Shown: in pieces, positions 8,705 through 16,150 of the stretch | How the letters are laid out: each line of letters starts with the position of its first letter | Numbering within the stretch: position 1 is the first letter of the stretch | Assembly: GCF_014595885.1 (NCBI RefSeq) | Contig: NZ_JABUKC010000001.1 | Location: 372,001-436,000 of the forward strand | Source: Microcella alkalica | GTDB taxonomy: Bacteria; Actinomycetota; Actinomycetes; Actinomycetales; Microbacteriaceae | Reading direction: 5' to 3' | DNA length: 64,000 nucleotides | Notes under the pieces: model-generated | Told to the model about the DNA's origin: nothing | Seen by the model: only the letters and a program-made list of their open reading frames with translations | Database searches by the model: none | Program-made: the position numbers and the translations under genes

Positions 8705-9331
8705 TCAGCCGCCGAACGCCTCGTCGTAGAACGCGCGCAGCTCGGGCGAGTCGGCGCCGCTCACGCCGCAGCCCGTGATGGTGCCGTCGAGCGCGCCCAC
8801 CAGGTAGTCGGCGCCGACCTCGAAGGGCACGTCCGAGAAGTCGCTCGAGACCGCGTCGACCTGCGTCACCTCGACGCGGTCGGCGACCTCGCCGGCGAAG
8901 ACGTCGGTGACCTCGAGCAGCACCGTGTCGTCGCCGACCTCGAGCACAGTCGCGGCGAAGGCCTGCTCCTGCGCCGCGATCGTCGCGGCGTCGAGCGCGA
9001 GGCAGCTGCCGCTCGCGAGTCCGCCGCCCTCGGGTGCGGCGAGCTGCTCGACGGTGGGCTGCGTGCCGCCCAGTGCGAGGGGCGCGACGATCGCCGCGGC
9101 GATCGCGACGGCCGCGGCGGCGCCGGCGAGGGGCATCCATCGGGGGATGCGCGGGCGCGCAGGGGTGGTCGCCTCGGCCGCGGCGAGGGTCGTGGTCGTG
9201 TCGGTCATGAGTTGCTCCATCCTGTGGTCGAGCCACGTCGGGGGGAGGGGAGCGGTCTCGGCCGCCGGGTCGGCGGCGCGGAGTCGTGCGCGCAAGGCGT
9301 CGTCGCCGAGCGCGCGGCCGTCATCGTGCAT
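8705..9331 (-). CDS. Single-pass membrane protein, putative anti-sigma partner
   Basis: 208 residues from ATG 9331 with GAAGGAGGG upstream. The cytoplasmic N-terminus (about 1-65) contains LRARLRAADP and WLDHRMEQLM, followed by a membrane segment (about 68-90, PLAGAAAAVAIAAAIVAPLAL) and an extracytoplasmic domain of about 115 residues with two Cys. It overlaps the ECF sigma gene end by 11 bases, the usual layout of a sigma/anti-sigma pair. No zinc-binding HxxxCxxC motif is present, so the anti-sigma role rests on position and topology. Confidence 0.6.
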   Translation of the reverse strand: MHDDGRALGDDALRARLRAADPAAETAPLPPTWLDHRMEQLMTDTTTTLAAAEATTPARPRIPRWMPLAGAAAAVAIAAAIVAPLALGGTQPTVEQLAAPEGGGLASGSCLALDAATIAAQEQAFAATVLEVGDDTVLLEVTDVFAGEVADRVEVTQVDAVSSDFSDVPFEVGADYLVGALDGTITGCGVSGADSPELRAFYDEAFGG

Positions 9332-9953
9332 GGGTGCTTCCCTCCTTCGCTGCGACATGTCCGGCAGGCGGCGGAGATTTCAGGGGATGCTCGGCGCGCA
9401 CGTCGTCGGCCGCCAGAGCCTCTGCGCGCTCGAGCTCGGCCCGCAGCCGCGCCTTCGCCCGGTGCAGGCGGATCGAGGCGGCGTTCGGCGAGATGCCGAG
9501 CACGGTCGCGAGCTGCGGGGTGGTGAGCTCGTCCCACGCCCAGAGGCGCAGCAGCTCGGCGTCGTCGCGGCGCAGCCGGTCGAGCGCCGCGTGCAGGGCG
9601 GCGTCGCGGCCCTCGTCGCCCCCTGCGTCGACAGCGGCGCTCGCCGCCGGGGCCGGGGCGACGACGGCGGGCGGGTCGATCGCAATGATGCGCCCGACGA
9701 GTCGCGTGCGCCGGCGCTCGGCGCGCTCGGCGTTCGCGAGGCACTGGCGCGCGACGACGATCGCCCACGGCAGCGCCTCGTCGGGGTCGGCGGGCACGTC
9801 GTCGAGCCGCCGCCACAGCACCAGCAGCACGTCGCCGAGCACGTCGTCGGCGGTCGCGGCGTCGGTGCGGCGGCGGAGGTAGCGGCGCACGGGGTCGGCG
9901 ACGTGCGCGACGAGGGCGCGCATCCGTCGCTCGCGGTCGCCGGCGGTGCTCAC
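9321..9953 (-). CDS. ECF-family RNA polymerase sigma factor
   Basis: 210 residues. Region 2 is seen around residues 15-60 (VRRYLRRRTDAATADDVLGDVLLVLWRRL) in shortened form here, and region 4 around 140-195 (TPQLATVLGISPNAASIRLHRAKARLRAEL). It recruits RNA polymerase to a stress or envelope regulon. Start at 9953 is the first in-frame start. The downstream gene overlaps by 11 bases and encodes a membrane protein, presumably its regulator. Confidence 0.88.
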   Translation of the reverse strand: MSTAGDRERRMRALVAHVADPVRRYLRRRTDAATADDVLGDVLLVLWRRLDDVPADPDEALPWAIVVARQCLANAERAERRRTRLVGRIIAIDPPAVVAPAPAASAAVDAGGDEGRDAALHAALDRLRRDDAELLRLWAWDELTTPQLATVLGISPNAASIRLHRAKARLRAELERAEALAADDVRAEHPLKSPPPAGHVAAKEGSTHAR

Positions 9954-9986
9954 ACCCGGGTTATGTGCGGCGGGGGTGCGGATCTT

Positions 9987-10328
9987 TCAGGCGAGCGGGT
10001 CGTGCTGGAACTCGCGCACCTCCTGCGGGCAGCGGCACGCCACCGCGAGCTTCGCCGCCCAGGCGTGCGCCTCCTCGCGCGACGGCACCTCGATGATCGC
10101 CATGCCGCCGCTGAGGTCGCGGGTCTGCGGGTAGAGCTCGTCGGTCAGGGAGCCGTCGCCGGCGACGCGGGTCGGCTCGACGTCGTCGCGCAGCCCGCCG
10201 CTCGTGACGTAGACGCCCGCGGACCGCATCTCATCGATGACGGCGTGGGCCGCGTCGGAGACGTCGCCCCACTCGTCGTCGCGCACGATCATCGCGGGGC
10301 TCGGGAACGAGATCAGGTAGCGGGGCAT
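9987..10328 (-). CDS. YCII-related domain protein
   Basis: 113 residues from ATG 10328 (MPRYLISFPS). A ferredoxin-like fold of the YCII/DGPF type, with DLSGGMAIIEVPSREEAHAWA matching the family core; the function of such proteins is mostly unknown, sometimes encoded beside ECF sigma factors of the SigJ/ECF41 kind. Here it lies 33 bases upstream of, and on the same strand as, the ECF gene, which may reflect that association. GGAGGATCC precedes the start. Confidence 0.8.
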   Translation of the reverse strand: MPRYLISFPSPAMIVRDDEWGDVSDAAHAVIDEMRSAGVYVTSGGLRDDVEPTRVAGDGSLTDELYPQTRDLSGGMAIIEVPSREEAHAWAAKLAVACRCPQEVREFQHDPLA

Positions 10329-10369
10329 GGATCCTCCGTGGTGGTGGGTCGGCGAGCGGTGCGGGTCGG

Positions 10370-10744
10370 TCAGCGGTCGAGGGCGGCGTCGATCTCGGCG
10401 CGGCGGGCGAGCACGAGAGCGTCGAAGGCGGCGGGCGGCAGCGGCAGGGCATCCGTGAACGAGATCGCGCCCTTCGACCGCGCGACGCCCTCGAGGTGCT
10501 CGGCGCACGCGTCGATCACGGCTGGGCTGAACGGGTAGAGCGAGTAGCCGGTCTTCGTCGCGGCGACGGCCACGAGCGGGCGCGCGCGGTAGCGCAGGGC
10601 GGGCATGCCGTACGAGACTCCCTCGGTGGCGTGGGGCTCGAGCTCGAGCGCGCGGGCGTGCCAGCCGGCGAGCACGTCGCGGGCGGGTGGCGGCGCCGCG
10701 GCGATGAGATCGGTGACCGGATGCTCGGAGCTCGAGTCGGGCAT
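10370..10744 (-). CDS. DUF1801-like small protein
   Basis: 124 residues from ATG 10744 (MPDSSSEHP). Core motifs EGVSYGMPALRYRARPLVAVAATKTGYSLYPFSP match the DUF1801/YdhG-like fold (SHS2-type, sometimes called iron chaperone). Residues SYGMPALRY and GAISF are the family signatures. A second member is at 44207-44587. Length is normal and function unproven. It precedes the YCII gene by about 41 bases on the same strand. Confidence 0.75.
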   Translation of the reverse strand: MPDSSSEHPVTDLIAAAPPPARDVLAGWHARALELEPHATEGVSYGMPALRYRARPLVAVAATKTGYSLYPFSPAVIDACAEHLEGVARSKGAISFTDALPLPPAAFDALVLARRAEIDAALDR

Positions 10745-10830
10745 CCCGTCATGCTCGCAGAGCCGGCGTCGCGCCGGAAGGGTCGTGCACCGGTGCCCGC
10801 TCGGCGGCCGCCGTCTAGAGTGGAGGCACC

Positions 10831-10902
10831 GCCTCTGTAGCTCAATGGAAGAGCAGTTCCGTCCTAAGGAAAGGGTTGGGGGTTCGAGTCCCTCCAGGGG
10901 CA
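10831..10902 (+). tRNA. tRNA-Arg (anticodon CCT)
   Basis: Cloverleaf read by eye: acceptor GCCTCTG pairs with CAGGGGC (10895-10901), anticodon loop GTCCTAA gives CCT, T arm GGGGGTTCGAGTCCCTCC. Discriminator A at 10902; CCA is not encoded beyond CC. The metal island begins immediately 3' of it, a common site for integration. Confidence 0.93.
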
Positions 10903-10911
10903 CCGATGGGC

Positions 10912-10956
10912 CGATTGCGGAAATGTCGGATCTCGATCGCGGAAATGTGGCGATCT
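10912..10956 (+). repeat. Tandem 22/23-bp repeat at the island's left end
   Basis: Unit 1 CGATTGCGGAAATGT plus cgGATCT (10912-10933) and unit 2 CGATCGCGGAAATGT plus ggcGATCT (10934-10956). A 19-bp stretch of unit 2 recurs exactly at 17956-17974. Multiple terminal repeats of this kind resemble IS21-family element ends, but no IS21 genes are present. The rest of 10957-11194 has no gene I can support. Confidence 0.6.
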
Positions 10957-11062
10957 GACCTGCCGCAGTCAGCCCGGCAGGCACTGCTCCGACACGCCCG
11001 ATCGGGCTGTGTGTTGCATAGGACGTCGGGGCGACATACGTTCGACCTACGTCAACGAAGAA

Positions 11063-11096
11063 GCCCCCGGCAGATGGGCCAACATCCACCGGGGGC
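11063..11096. terminator. Hairpin downstream of merR
   Basis: GCCCCCGG (11063-11070) and CCGGGGGC (11089-11096) form a perfect 8-bp stem with an 18-base loop, about 100 bases past the merR stop. On the minus strand it is followed by a weak T-rich stretch (CTTCTTC). Probable merR terminator. Confidence 0.45.
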
Positions 11097-11194
11097 GTTG
11101 CTAGTCCAGCTAGCTGTTGCTGGCCATAACGCTGTGGTCACGTAGGAAGGTCGCGGCAGGAGGCTCCGCCTCTGCGCGCGTCATCTCGGATTGG

Positions 11195-11584
11195 CTACAG
11201 GTACCTGCAGACCTCGTCGGCGTTGCAGGTCTCGGGTTCGGGTTCTGCGGCTGCGTCGCGGAGGGCGGCAACGTTGTCGCGGAGGGAGACGAGATCCGAG
11301 ATCTGGCGCTCAATGTCCTTCAGACGAACGTCTAGGAGGTCCCGGACGTGGCCGCAGGGAATCTCGCCTCCATCGCGGATGTCGAGGATCTGTTTGATCT
11401 GCGCGAGGGTAAGTCCGGCAGCCTGGCCGCGGTGGATGAAGTCGATCCGAGTCGCTGCTTCCGGATCGTAGTCGCGGTATCCCGACGCGGTGCGCTCGGC
11501 CGCGGGAAGCAGGCCCTGCTCCTCGTAGAACCGCAGGGTCTTGGCGGTGGTGCCGGCCGCCTCGGCGAGTTCGCCGATCCTCAT
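11195..11584 (-). CDS. merR: MerR-family heavy-metal regulator, probably Hg(II)-sensing
   Basis: 129 residues. N-terminal winged helix (MRIGELAEAAGTTAKTLRFY), a long dimerisation helix and three cysteines: C77 in IPCGHV, then C120 and C126 at the C-terminus. Mercury-sensing MerR proteins use three Cys in this arrangement (C82, C117 and C126 in Tn501 MerR), so Hg(II) is the likely ligand. It is divergent from merA and shares the operator at 11616-11639. ATG 11584 gives the standard MerR N-terminus. Confidence 0.88.
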   Translation of the reverse strand: MRIGELAEAAGTTAKTLRFYEEQGLLPAAERTASGYRDYDPEAATRIDFIHRGQAAGLTLAQIKQILDIRDGGEIPCGHVRDLLDVRLKDIERQISDLVSLRDNVAALRDAAAEPEPETCNADEVCRYL

Positions 11585-11613
11585 CTGGGTCTCCGATGTG
11601 TCACAGGTCGCAC

Positions 11614-11645
11614 TTGACCTTCCCCCGTACTGGAAGGTCCATTGT
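11614..11645 (+). promoter_or_regulatory. merR-merA operator-promoter with 20-bp spacer
   Basis: TTGACC (-35, 11614-11619), 20-base spacer, CATTGT (-10, 11640-11645). Within the spacer lies a dyad GACCTTCC-N8-GGAAGGTC (11616-11623/11632-11639). An over-long spacer with centred dyad is the hallmark of MerR-activated promoters, where the regulator twists DNA to realign the two boxes. Confidence 0.8.
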
Positions 11646-11689
11646 GGCTGCATCAAGAGCAATTCCCAAGACTCAGGGGAGGAATCGGG

Positions 11690-13114
11690 ATGCAGTCCAG
11701 GTACGACCTTGCGATCATCGGATCCGGTGGCGCCGCGTTCGCCGCCGCCATCCGCGCGACCACGCTCGGCAAGTCGGTGGTGATGATCGAGCGCGGCACT
11801 TTCGGCGGCACGTGCGTGAACACCGGCTGCGTGCCGTCGAAGGCGCTCATCGCCGCCGCTGAGGCCCGCCAGACCGCTGCCGAGGCGAGCAACCGTTTCC
11901 CGGGGATCGCCACCACAGCGGACGACGTAGACATGCCCGCGCTGATCAGCAGCAAGCAGGACCTCGTCGAGGAACTTCGGGGTGAGAAGTACGTCGACGT
12001 CGCCGACGCCTACGGCTGGCAGATCCGCCACGGCGACGCTGCGTTCGCCGGCACGCCAGAAGCGCCCGTTCTTGAGGTCACCGCGACTGACGGTGCGGTC
12101 GAGACGATCGACGCTGATCACTACCTGGTCGCCACCGGCGCCAGCGCATGGGCTCCACCGATCGACGGTCTTGAGGAGGCCGGCTACCTGACCTCGACCA
12201 CGGCGATGGAGTTGACCGAGGTTCCCGACTCGCTGCTGGTGCTCGGCGGCGGCTACGTCGCCTTGGAGCAGGCCCAACTGTTCGCCCGGCTCGGGTCGAA
12301 GGTCACCCTTCTGGTTCGTTCCCGGCTGGCGTCGAAGGAGGAGCCGGAGGTATCCAAGGCGCTGCAGGAGGTCTTCGCCGACGAGGGCATCCGCGTGGTC
12401 CGCCGTGCGGTCCCGACCCGCGTTGCCCGTGACGACGTCAGGGGCCAGGTTGTTGTCACCGCTGACATCTCCGGCGGCGAGCAGGAATTCCACGCCGAAC
12501 AGGTCCTCGTCGCCCTCGGCCGCCGACCGGTCACCGATGGGCTGAACCTCGATGCGGTGGAGGTGAAGACCGGCGACACGGGCGAGATCGTGGTCACCGA
12601 CCAACTGCAGTCCTCCAACCCCCGGATCTGGGCAGCCGGCGACGTGACCGGGCACCCCGAGTTCGTCTACGTCGCCGCCCAACACGGCAACATGGTCGCC
12701 GAGAACACGTTCGCTGGCGCTGAGCGGTCGGTGGACCACAGCCGGCTGCCGCGGGTGACCTTCACCAGTCCGGCGATCGGCGCGGTCGGGATGACCGAGG
12801 CCCAGGTGCTCGCTGCCGGAATCCGCTGCGACTGCCGCGTCCTGCCGCTGGACTACGTGCCCCGGGCGCTGGTCAACCGCGACACCCGCGGCTTCATCAA
12901 GATCGTCGCCAACGCTGAGACCGGCGAGATCCTCGGTCTCACCGCCGTCGCCAAAGACGCCGGCGAGCTCGCCGCCGCCGGTGTCCACATCCTCGGCAAG
13001 ACCGTCACCGAGGTCGCCGACGCATGGGCGCCCTACCTGACCATGACCGAAGGCATCCGGATCGCCGCCAAGGCCTTCACCACCGGCATCTCCAAGCTGT
13101 CCTGCTGCGCGTGA
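11690..13114 (+). CDS. merA: Mercury(II) reductase
   Basis: 474 residues, flavoprotein disulfide reductase using NADPH to reduce Hg(II) to Hg(0). FAD-binding GSGGAAFAAAIRA at the N-terminus, redox disulfide in GGTCVNTGCVPSKAL (near residues 43-57), NAD-binding GGGYVALEQA, and the C-terminal vicinal pair SKLSCCA that hands Hg(II) to the active site. The N-terminal heavy-metal domain of some MerA proteins is absent. ATG 11690 follows GGGGAGGA by 6 bases. It is expressed from the MerR-controlled promoter upstream; a merB remnant follows. Confidence 0.96.
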   Translation: MQSRYDLAIIGSGGAAFAAAIRATTLGKSVVMIERGTFGGTCVNTGCVPSKALIAAAEARQTAAEASNRFPGIATTADDVDMPALISSKQDLVEELRGEKYVDVADAYGWQIRHGDAAFAGTPEAPVLEVTATDGAVETIDADHYLVATGASAWAPPIDGLEEAGYLTSTTAMELTEVPDSLLVLGGGYVALEQAQLFARLGSKVTLLVRSRLASKEEPEVSKALQEVFADEGIRVVRRAVPTRVARDDVRGQVVVTADISGGEQEFHAEQVLVALGRRPVTDGLNLDAVEVKTGDTGEIVVTDQLQSSNPRIWAAGDVTGHPEFVYVAAQHGNMVAENTFAGAERSVDHSRLPRVTFTSPAIGAVGMTEAQVLAAGIRCDCRVLPLDYVPRALVNRDTRGFIKIVANAETGEILGLTAVAKDAGELAAAGVHILGKTVTEVADAWAPYLTMTEGIRIAAKAFTTGISKLSCCA

Positions 13115-13159
13115 CCCGCAGCCGACAGCCTCCACCCGACTCATGAAGAAGGTACCGCC

Positions 13160-13306
13160 ATGTCGGAGCTCACGACGCAACTGCCCGAACGACTCAACAA
13201 CACCGAAGAGACCGGCCTTGACGCCGTCCTATTGATCCCGCTGCTGCGGCTGATCGTCGAGGGCGGCTTGGGCGGGTGGGCCACACGAAGGAGTGGGCAT
13301 GGGTGA
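13160..13306 (+). pseudogene. merB: Truncated organomercurial lyase (merB) remnant
   Basis: 48 residues (MSELTTQLPERLNN, then LLIPLLRLIVEGG) resemble the first 35-40 residues of actinobacterial MerB, which cleaves C-Hg bonds. The similarity ends near 13265, where the frame runs out through GLGGWATRRSGHG to TGA 13304-13306. Full MerB is about 200-215 residues with two catalytic Cys and an Asp, all missing here. Position directly after merA is where merB sits in mer operons. The identification is from memory of the family N-terminus, so moderate. Confidence 0.5.
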
Positions 13307-13596
13307 CCACCTGGCCGGTGGACGATCCGGCTGCCATCGCCCAGGCATGCGGACGGGTGGACCGCGGGTTCGTCGTCGAAGTCGGCTGGCGATGGAAGAC
13401 GAGTCAGATCGTCCGATTCGGCGCTGCCCGTTTCCCGCGCGTCAACGTCGCGATGCGGGAGTGGCCCTGCTGGAGCTCGCTCGATGAGCTCCACGGACTG
13501 GGGGAAGCTGCAGCGATCATGGGCGACTGGCTGGTCGACCGTGCGATCGAACAGGCTCTTGAGCGTCGCGCGCCCGACCCATACGCGTCACGATGA
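13276..13596 (+). CDS. Hypothetical protein, possibly a gene fragment
   Basis: 106 residues from GTG 13276, Trp-rich (WAWVTTWPVDD, VEVGWRWKTSQ, MREWPCWSSLDEL). No signal, membrane segment or family recognised. It begins inside the merB remnant in another frame, right at the apparent break point, so it may be the 3' part of a gene joined to merB by a deletion and its true start may be lost. An acidic helix near the C-terminus ends in ALERRAPDPYASR. Confidence 0.4.
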   Translation: MGHTKEWAWVTTWPVDDPAAIAQACGRVDRGFVVEVGWRWKTSQIVRFGAARFPRVNVAMREWPCWSSLDELHGLGEAAAIMGDWLVDRAIEQALERRAPDPYASR

Positions 13597-13600
13597 CATC

Positions 13601-13657
13601 GGACATCCATGTCCCCCCGAAGGACAGAGCGCGGACATTCGGAGGACACACCTGTCC
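13601..13657. repeat. Helically phased GGACA repeats
   Basis: GGACA occurs at 13601, 13622, 13633 and 13644, the last three exactly 11 bases apart, with inverted TGTCC at 13610 and 13653. GGACATccATGTCC (13601-13614) is a dyad. This looks like a multi-site protein-binding array or a mobile-element end. The surrounding gene-free stretch 13597-13912 shows nothing else supportable apart from AAGGAAGGGA (13891-13900), a possible ribosome binding site for the next gene. Confidence 0.5.
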
Positions 13658-13912
13658 CGTGGTGTTTCGCCACATCGGACGTGCACGTCTCGCGCTCGGG
13701 ACAAGCAGCGTGGGCGAAGGTCGCGCCGCGACGAGAAGATCTACCAGCCTCGCGGTGCCAAGCGAGCGTGGAGCGGCTCCCACTTTGCCTGCCACGGATC
13801 GGCGTCCTAACGACGGGCCTCGGAAGTCGCGAGCCAGCTGTCGCGCTGAAGGGAACGGCGATACCGTGTGGATGCGGGGTCAGGTTTGACAAGGAAGGGA
13901 TAACGTGGCGCC

Positions 13913-14443
13913 GTGCAGGCTGCAGCCGAGGAGTCCGACCGATCCGCGAAGAGCGGCAGCCTGTTTCCGCCAATGCGATGGTGGGTGCCGGCCGCATCTG
14001 CGGCGCTGCTGGTCTTGTTCCTGATCGCGGTAGTCGCCATCCTCGTACGGCCGCCGGGGCCTCTCGATGACCCTCGGCCAGCGTTCCAGCGGGATGGACT
14101 TCTCCGTGATGGACCGGTACTCGATGCCGACGTCGCGGGTGTTCGATTCGGGGAGCGCACTGTGATCGTGCTTTTCGAGCGGGAGGAACCCGAAGGCCGA
14201 ACGTGGGACCAGTGGTCCGCGGACGTGACTTCGGGTGGCGCCGCGTTGGTCGTCGTGACGCCGGTTGAGGTTGCCCACGGATCGTTGGTGGACGCGATCG
14301 GCATGCCCGCACCGGTCGATGGCGGGCCGCCCATCGGCTACGCGGTGGTCGATTCGAGCCGCCAGGTGCGGTACGCAACGATCGACCCCCAGTACCTCAA
14401 GAACGCCTTCGAAGTCGACGTCATCAGCGGGGCCGTGGAATGA
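13913..14443 (+). CDS. Membrane-anchored protein with thioredoxin-like character
   Basis: 176 residues from GTG 13913. Short cytoplasmic N-terminus, one membrane segment (about 26-46), and an extracytoplasmic domain. Its second half (TVIVLFEREEP, GAALVVVTPVEV, YAVVDSSRQVRYATIDPQYL) resembles AhpC/TSA or thioredoxin-fold proteins but has no Cys, so no redox centre. Overlaps the next gene by ATGA. First gene of the five-gene membrane operon; function unknown. Confidence 0.6.
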   Translation: MQAAAEESDRSAKSGSLFPPMRWWVPAASAALLVLFLIAVVAILVRPPGPLDDPRPAFQRDGLLRDGPVLDADVAGVRFGERTVIVLFEREEPEGRTWDQWSADVTSGGAALVVVTPVEVAHGSLVDAIGMPAPVDGGPPIGYAVVDSSRQVRYATIDPQYLKNAFEVDVISGAVE

Positions 14444-14922
14444 GTGCAGAGCATCGGCCCGGCGCGTCCAGCTATCGAGCGCTCCATCCGCGTTCATTGA
14501 CGATCCAGCTGGCGCTTCTCCTAGTCGTTGAGGTCCTGCTGTTCCTGAGCTACAGCGTCCACGACGCCCGATTCCACTGGGCGACCCACTTCCTCGTCGC
14601 CGTGATCGTGGCGATCATCGTCATGGCGATCTACCTCCGCGTGCGGAAGGCACCGGGTCCGCGTTTCCTCCTCATGCTCGTCCTCGGGCTTCACGTCTTC
14701 GCTATGGCGCCGGACCTGCTGTTCCGGGCAGGAGCTCCTCACGCTGCATGGATGGACGTCTTCCTCGGGCACGTATCTGCGCACTACATGCCGGGAGGTG
14801 ACACGACATGGCTCGTCATCGCCGTGACCGCGATCACCGGCTACGTCGTCGCGCTAACGCGATGGCTTCGATCACAAGCTCCCGAGGCTGGCACCATCGA
14901 CCGTGGCGGCGTGGACAGATGA
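14440..14922 (+). CDS. Four-helix membrane protein, unknown
   Basis: 160 residues starting at ATG 14440, overlapping the previous stop by four bases. Predicted membrane segments near residues 21-40, 47-66, 76-95 and 120-142. His and Asp occur in loops (SVHDARFHWATHF, LGHVSAHYMPGGD), possible metal ligands. Its end overlaps the next gene (ATG 14919), so the genes are translationally coupled. No family recognised. Confidence 0.7.
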   Translation: MSAEHRPGASSYRALHPRSLTIQLALLLVVEVLLFLSYSVHDARFHWATHFLVAVIVAIIVMAIYLRVRKAPGPRFLLMLVLGLHVFAMAPDLLFRAGAPHAAWMDVFLGHVSAHYMPGGDTTWLVIAVTAITGYVVALTRWLRSQAPEAGTIDRGGVDR

Positions 14923-15458
14923 GCCGAGATCGGGCCTCTGCTGCCCCGCGACCCGCTCACACACAGTCATTCCGCACCACCTCGTGGCACCATTACCGAG
15001 TGAGAATCGGCCTGAGCACGACGAGCGCGCGCGCGATGAGTCTCCTCATCGCGCTGGCACTTGCCCTGTTTGGAGCCCTGATGGCAGGGCACGGCGCGGG
15101 ATCGGCGAGCCACGACGAGCACACGCTCTCCGCCGCTCTCACTCTCGACACTCACTCGAGCATCCAGGCGCCCACTGCATCCAGCCACCACGCCGGATCT
15201 GCGGCGCTCACCGCCAACCCGGGCGAAGACCCTCCCACAGACACGTGTTCGACCTGTCTCACTGAGGGGCAGATGCACGTGCTGACGGTCTGCGGCCTTC
15301 TCATCATGTCCGCGGTGACGCTGCTGCTCATGCCCCGGTGGCGCGAATCGATCCACCGAGCCGCGGAAGCGATCGGCCTCCTAGTCGCGCAGCCGGCTGT
15401 TGCTGCCGCGGGCGCAACGACCCCGAACCTTCTCTCGCTCGGCATCAGTCGCAGGTGA
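14919..15458 (+). CDS. DUF6153-like membrane protein
   Basis: 179 residues from ATG 14919 (ATGA overlap with the previous gene); GTG 15000 is an alternative start giving 152 residues. A membrane segment at about 37-55 is followed by a His/Ser-rich extracytoplasmic stretch, a CSTC motif (TDTCSTCLTEGQMHVL) and a second membrane segment about 120-140, ending RRWRESIHR-like. This layout resembles the DUF6153 family, often near copper or DUF305 genes in actinobacteria. The two Cys and several His suggest metal binding, unproven. Confidence 0.55.
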   Translation: MSRDRASAAPRPAHTQSFRTTSWHHYRVRIGLSTTSARAMSLLIALALALFGALMAGHGAGSASHDEHTLSAALTLDTHSSIQAPTASSHHAGSAALTANPGEDPPTDTCSTCLTEGQMHVLTVCGLLIMSAVTLLLMPRWRESIHRAAEAIGLLVAQPAVAAAGATTPNLLSLGISRR

Positions 15459-15523
15459 TGCGCGGAGGTCGGTTTCCCGCCGACTCCACTGCTCACCAGA
15501 CAACACCGACAGATGAAGGACCA

Positions 15524-16150
15524 ATGATGACCACCAATGCAATGCGGCGCGCCCTCGCGGGCGCCCTGACCTTCGCCGTGGCGGCGACCCTCACGGCCTG
15601 CGCAATGCCCTCCGACATGGACATGAGCGCCGGAAACTCGGACCGGACAGCATCCTCCGCCCCCGACGCCTCGGTCGAGCCGAACAACGCCGACGTCATG
15701 TTCGTCGGCATGATGATCCCGCACCATGAAGAAGCCGTCGAGATGGCCGACATGCTCCTCGAGAAGGACGGCGTCGAGTCGGAGGTGATCGAGCTTGCCG
15801 AGGCGATCAAGGCAGCGCAGGAGCCTGAGATCGAGTTGATGGAGTCCTGGCTCGAGGAGTGGGACTCGATGCCCGCCGAGGGCATGGGCGGCATGGATCA
15901 CGGAGATTCTGGCATGGGCTCGATGATGGGCATGTCCGAGGAGGACATGCAGGCTCTGGAGGAAGCGCCGGGCCCCGAGGCGGGTGACCTGTTCTTGGAG
16001 CTGATGATCGTGCACCATGAAGGGGCGATTGTCATGGCGCAGGACGTGTTGGATGACGGTCGCCACCCGGACGTCCTCGACCTTGCGACCCAGATCATTT
16101 CCGATCAGGCGGCGGAGATCGAGCTGATGCGCTCGATGCTCGACTCATGA
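15524..16150 (+). CDS. DUF305 lipoprotein
   Basis: 208 residues. Lipoprotein signal with lipobox LTAC (Cys near residue 26), then a Met/His/Asp-rich segment and two DUF305 halves, each with the MIPHHEEAVEMAD or MIVHHEGAIVMAQ signature. A Met/Gly/His linker (GMGGMDHGDSGMGSMMGM) lies between. DUF305 proteins are ferritin-like bundles, often induced with copper resistance genes; the clustered Met and His fit Cu(I)/Ag(I) binding outside the cell. AAGGA precedes ATG 15524/15527. Its stop overlaps the next gene by ATGA. Confidence 0.88.
   Translation: MMTTNAMRRALAGALTFAVAATLTACAMPSDMDMSAGNSDRTASSAPDASVEPNNADVMFVGMMIPHHEEAVEMADMLLEKDGVESEVIELAEAIKAAQEPEIELMESWLEEWDSMPAEGMGGMDHGDSGMGSMMGMSEEDMQALEEAPGPEAGDLFLELMIVHHEGAIVMAQDVLDDGRHPDVLDLATQIISDQAAEIELMRSMLDS

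Noticed and set aside
13609-14070. ORF overlapping the GGACA array and the next gene
   Set aside because: It overlaps the better-supported gene at 13913 in another frame and has no domain or ribosome binding site.
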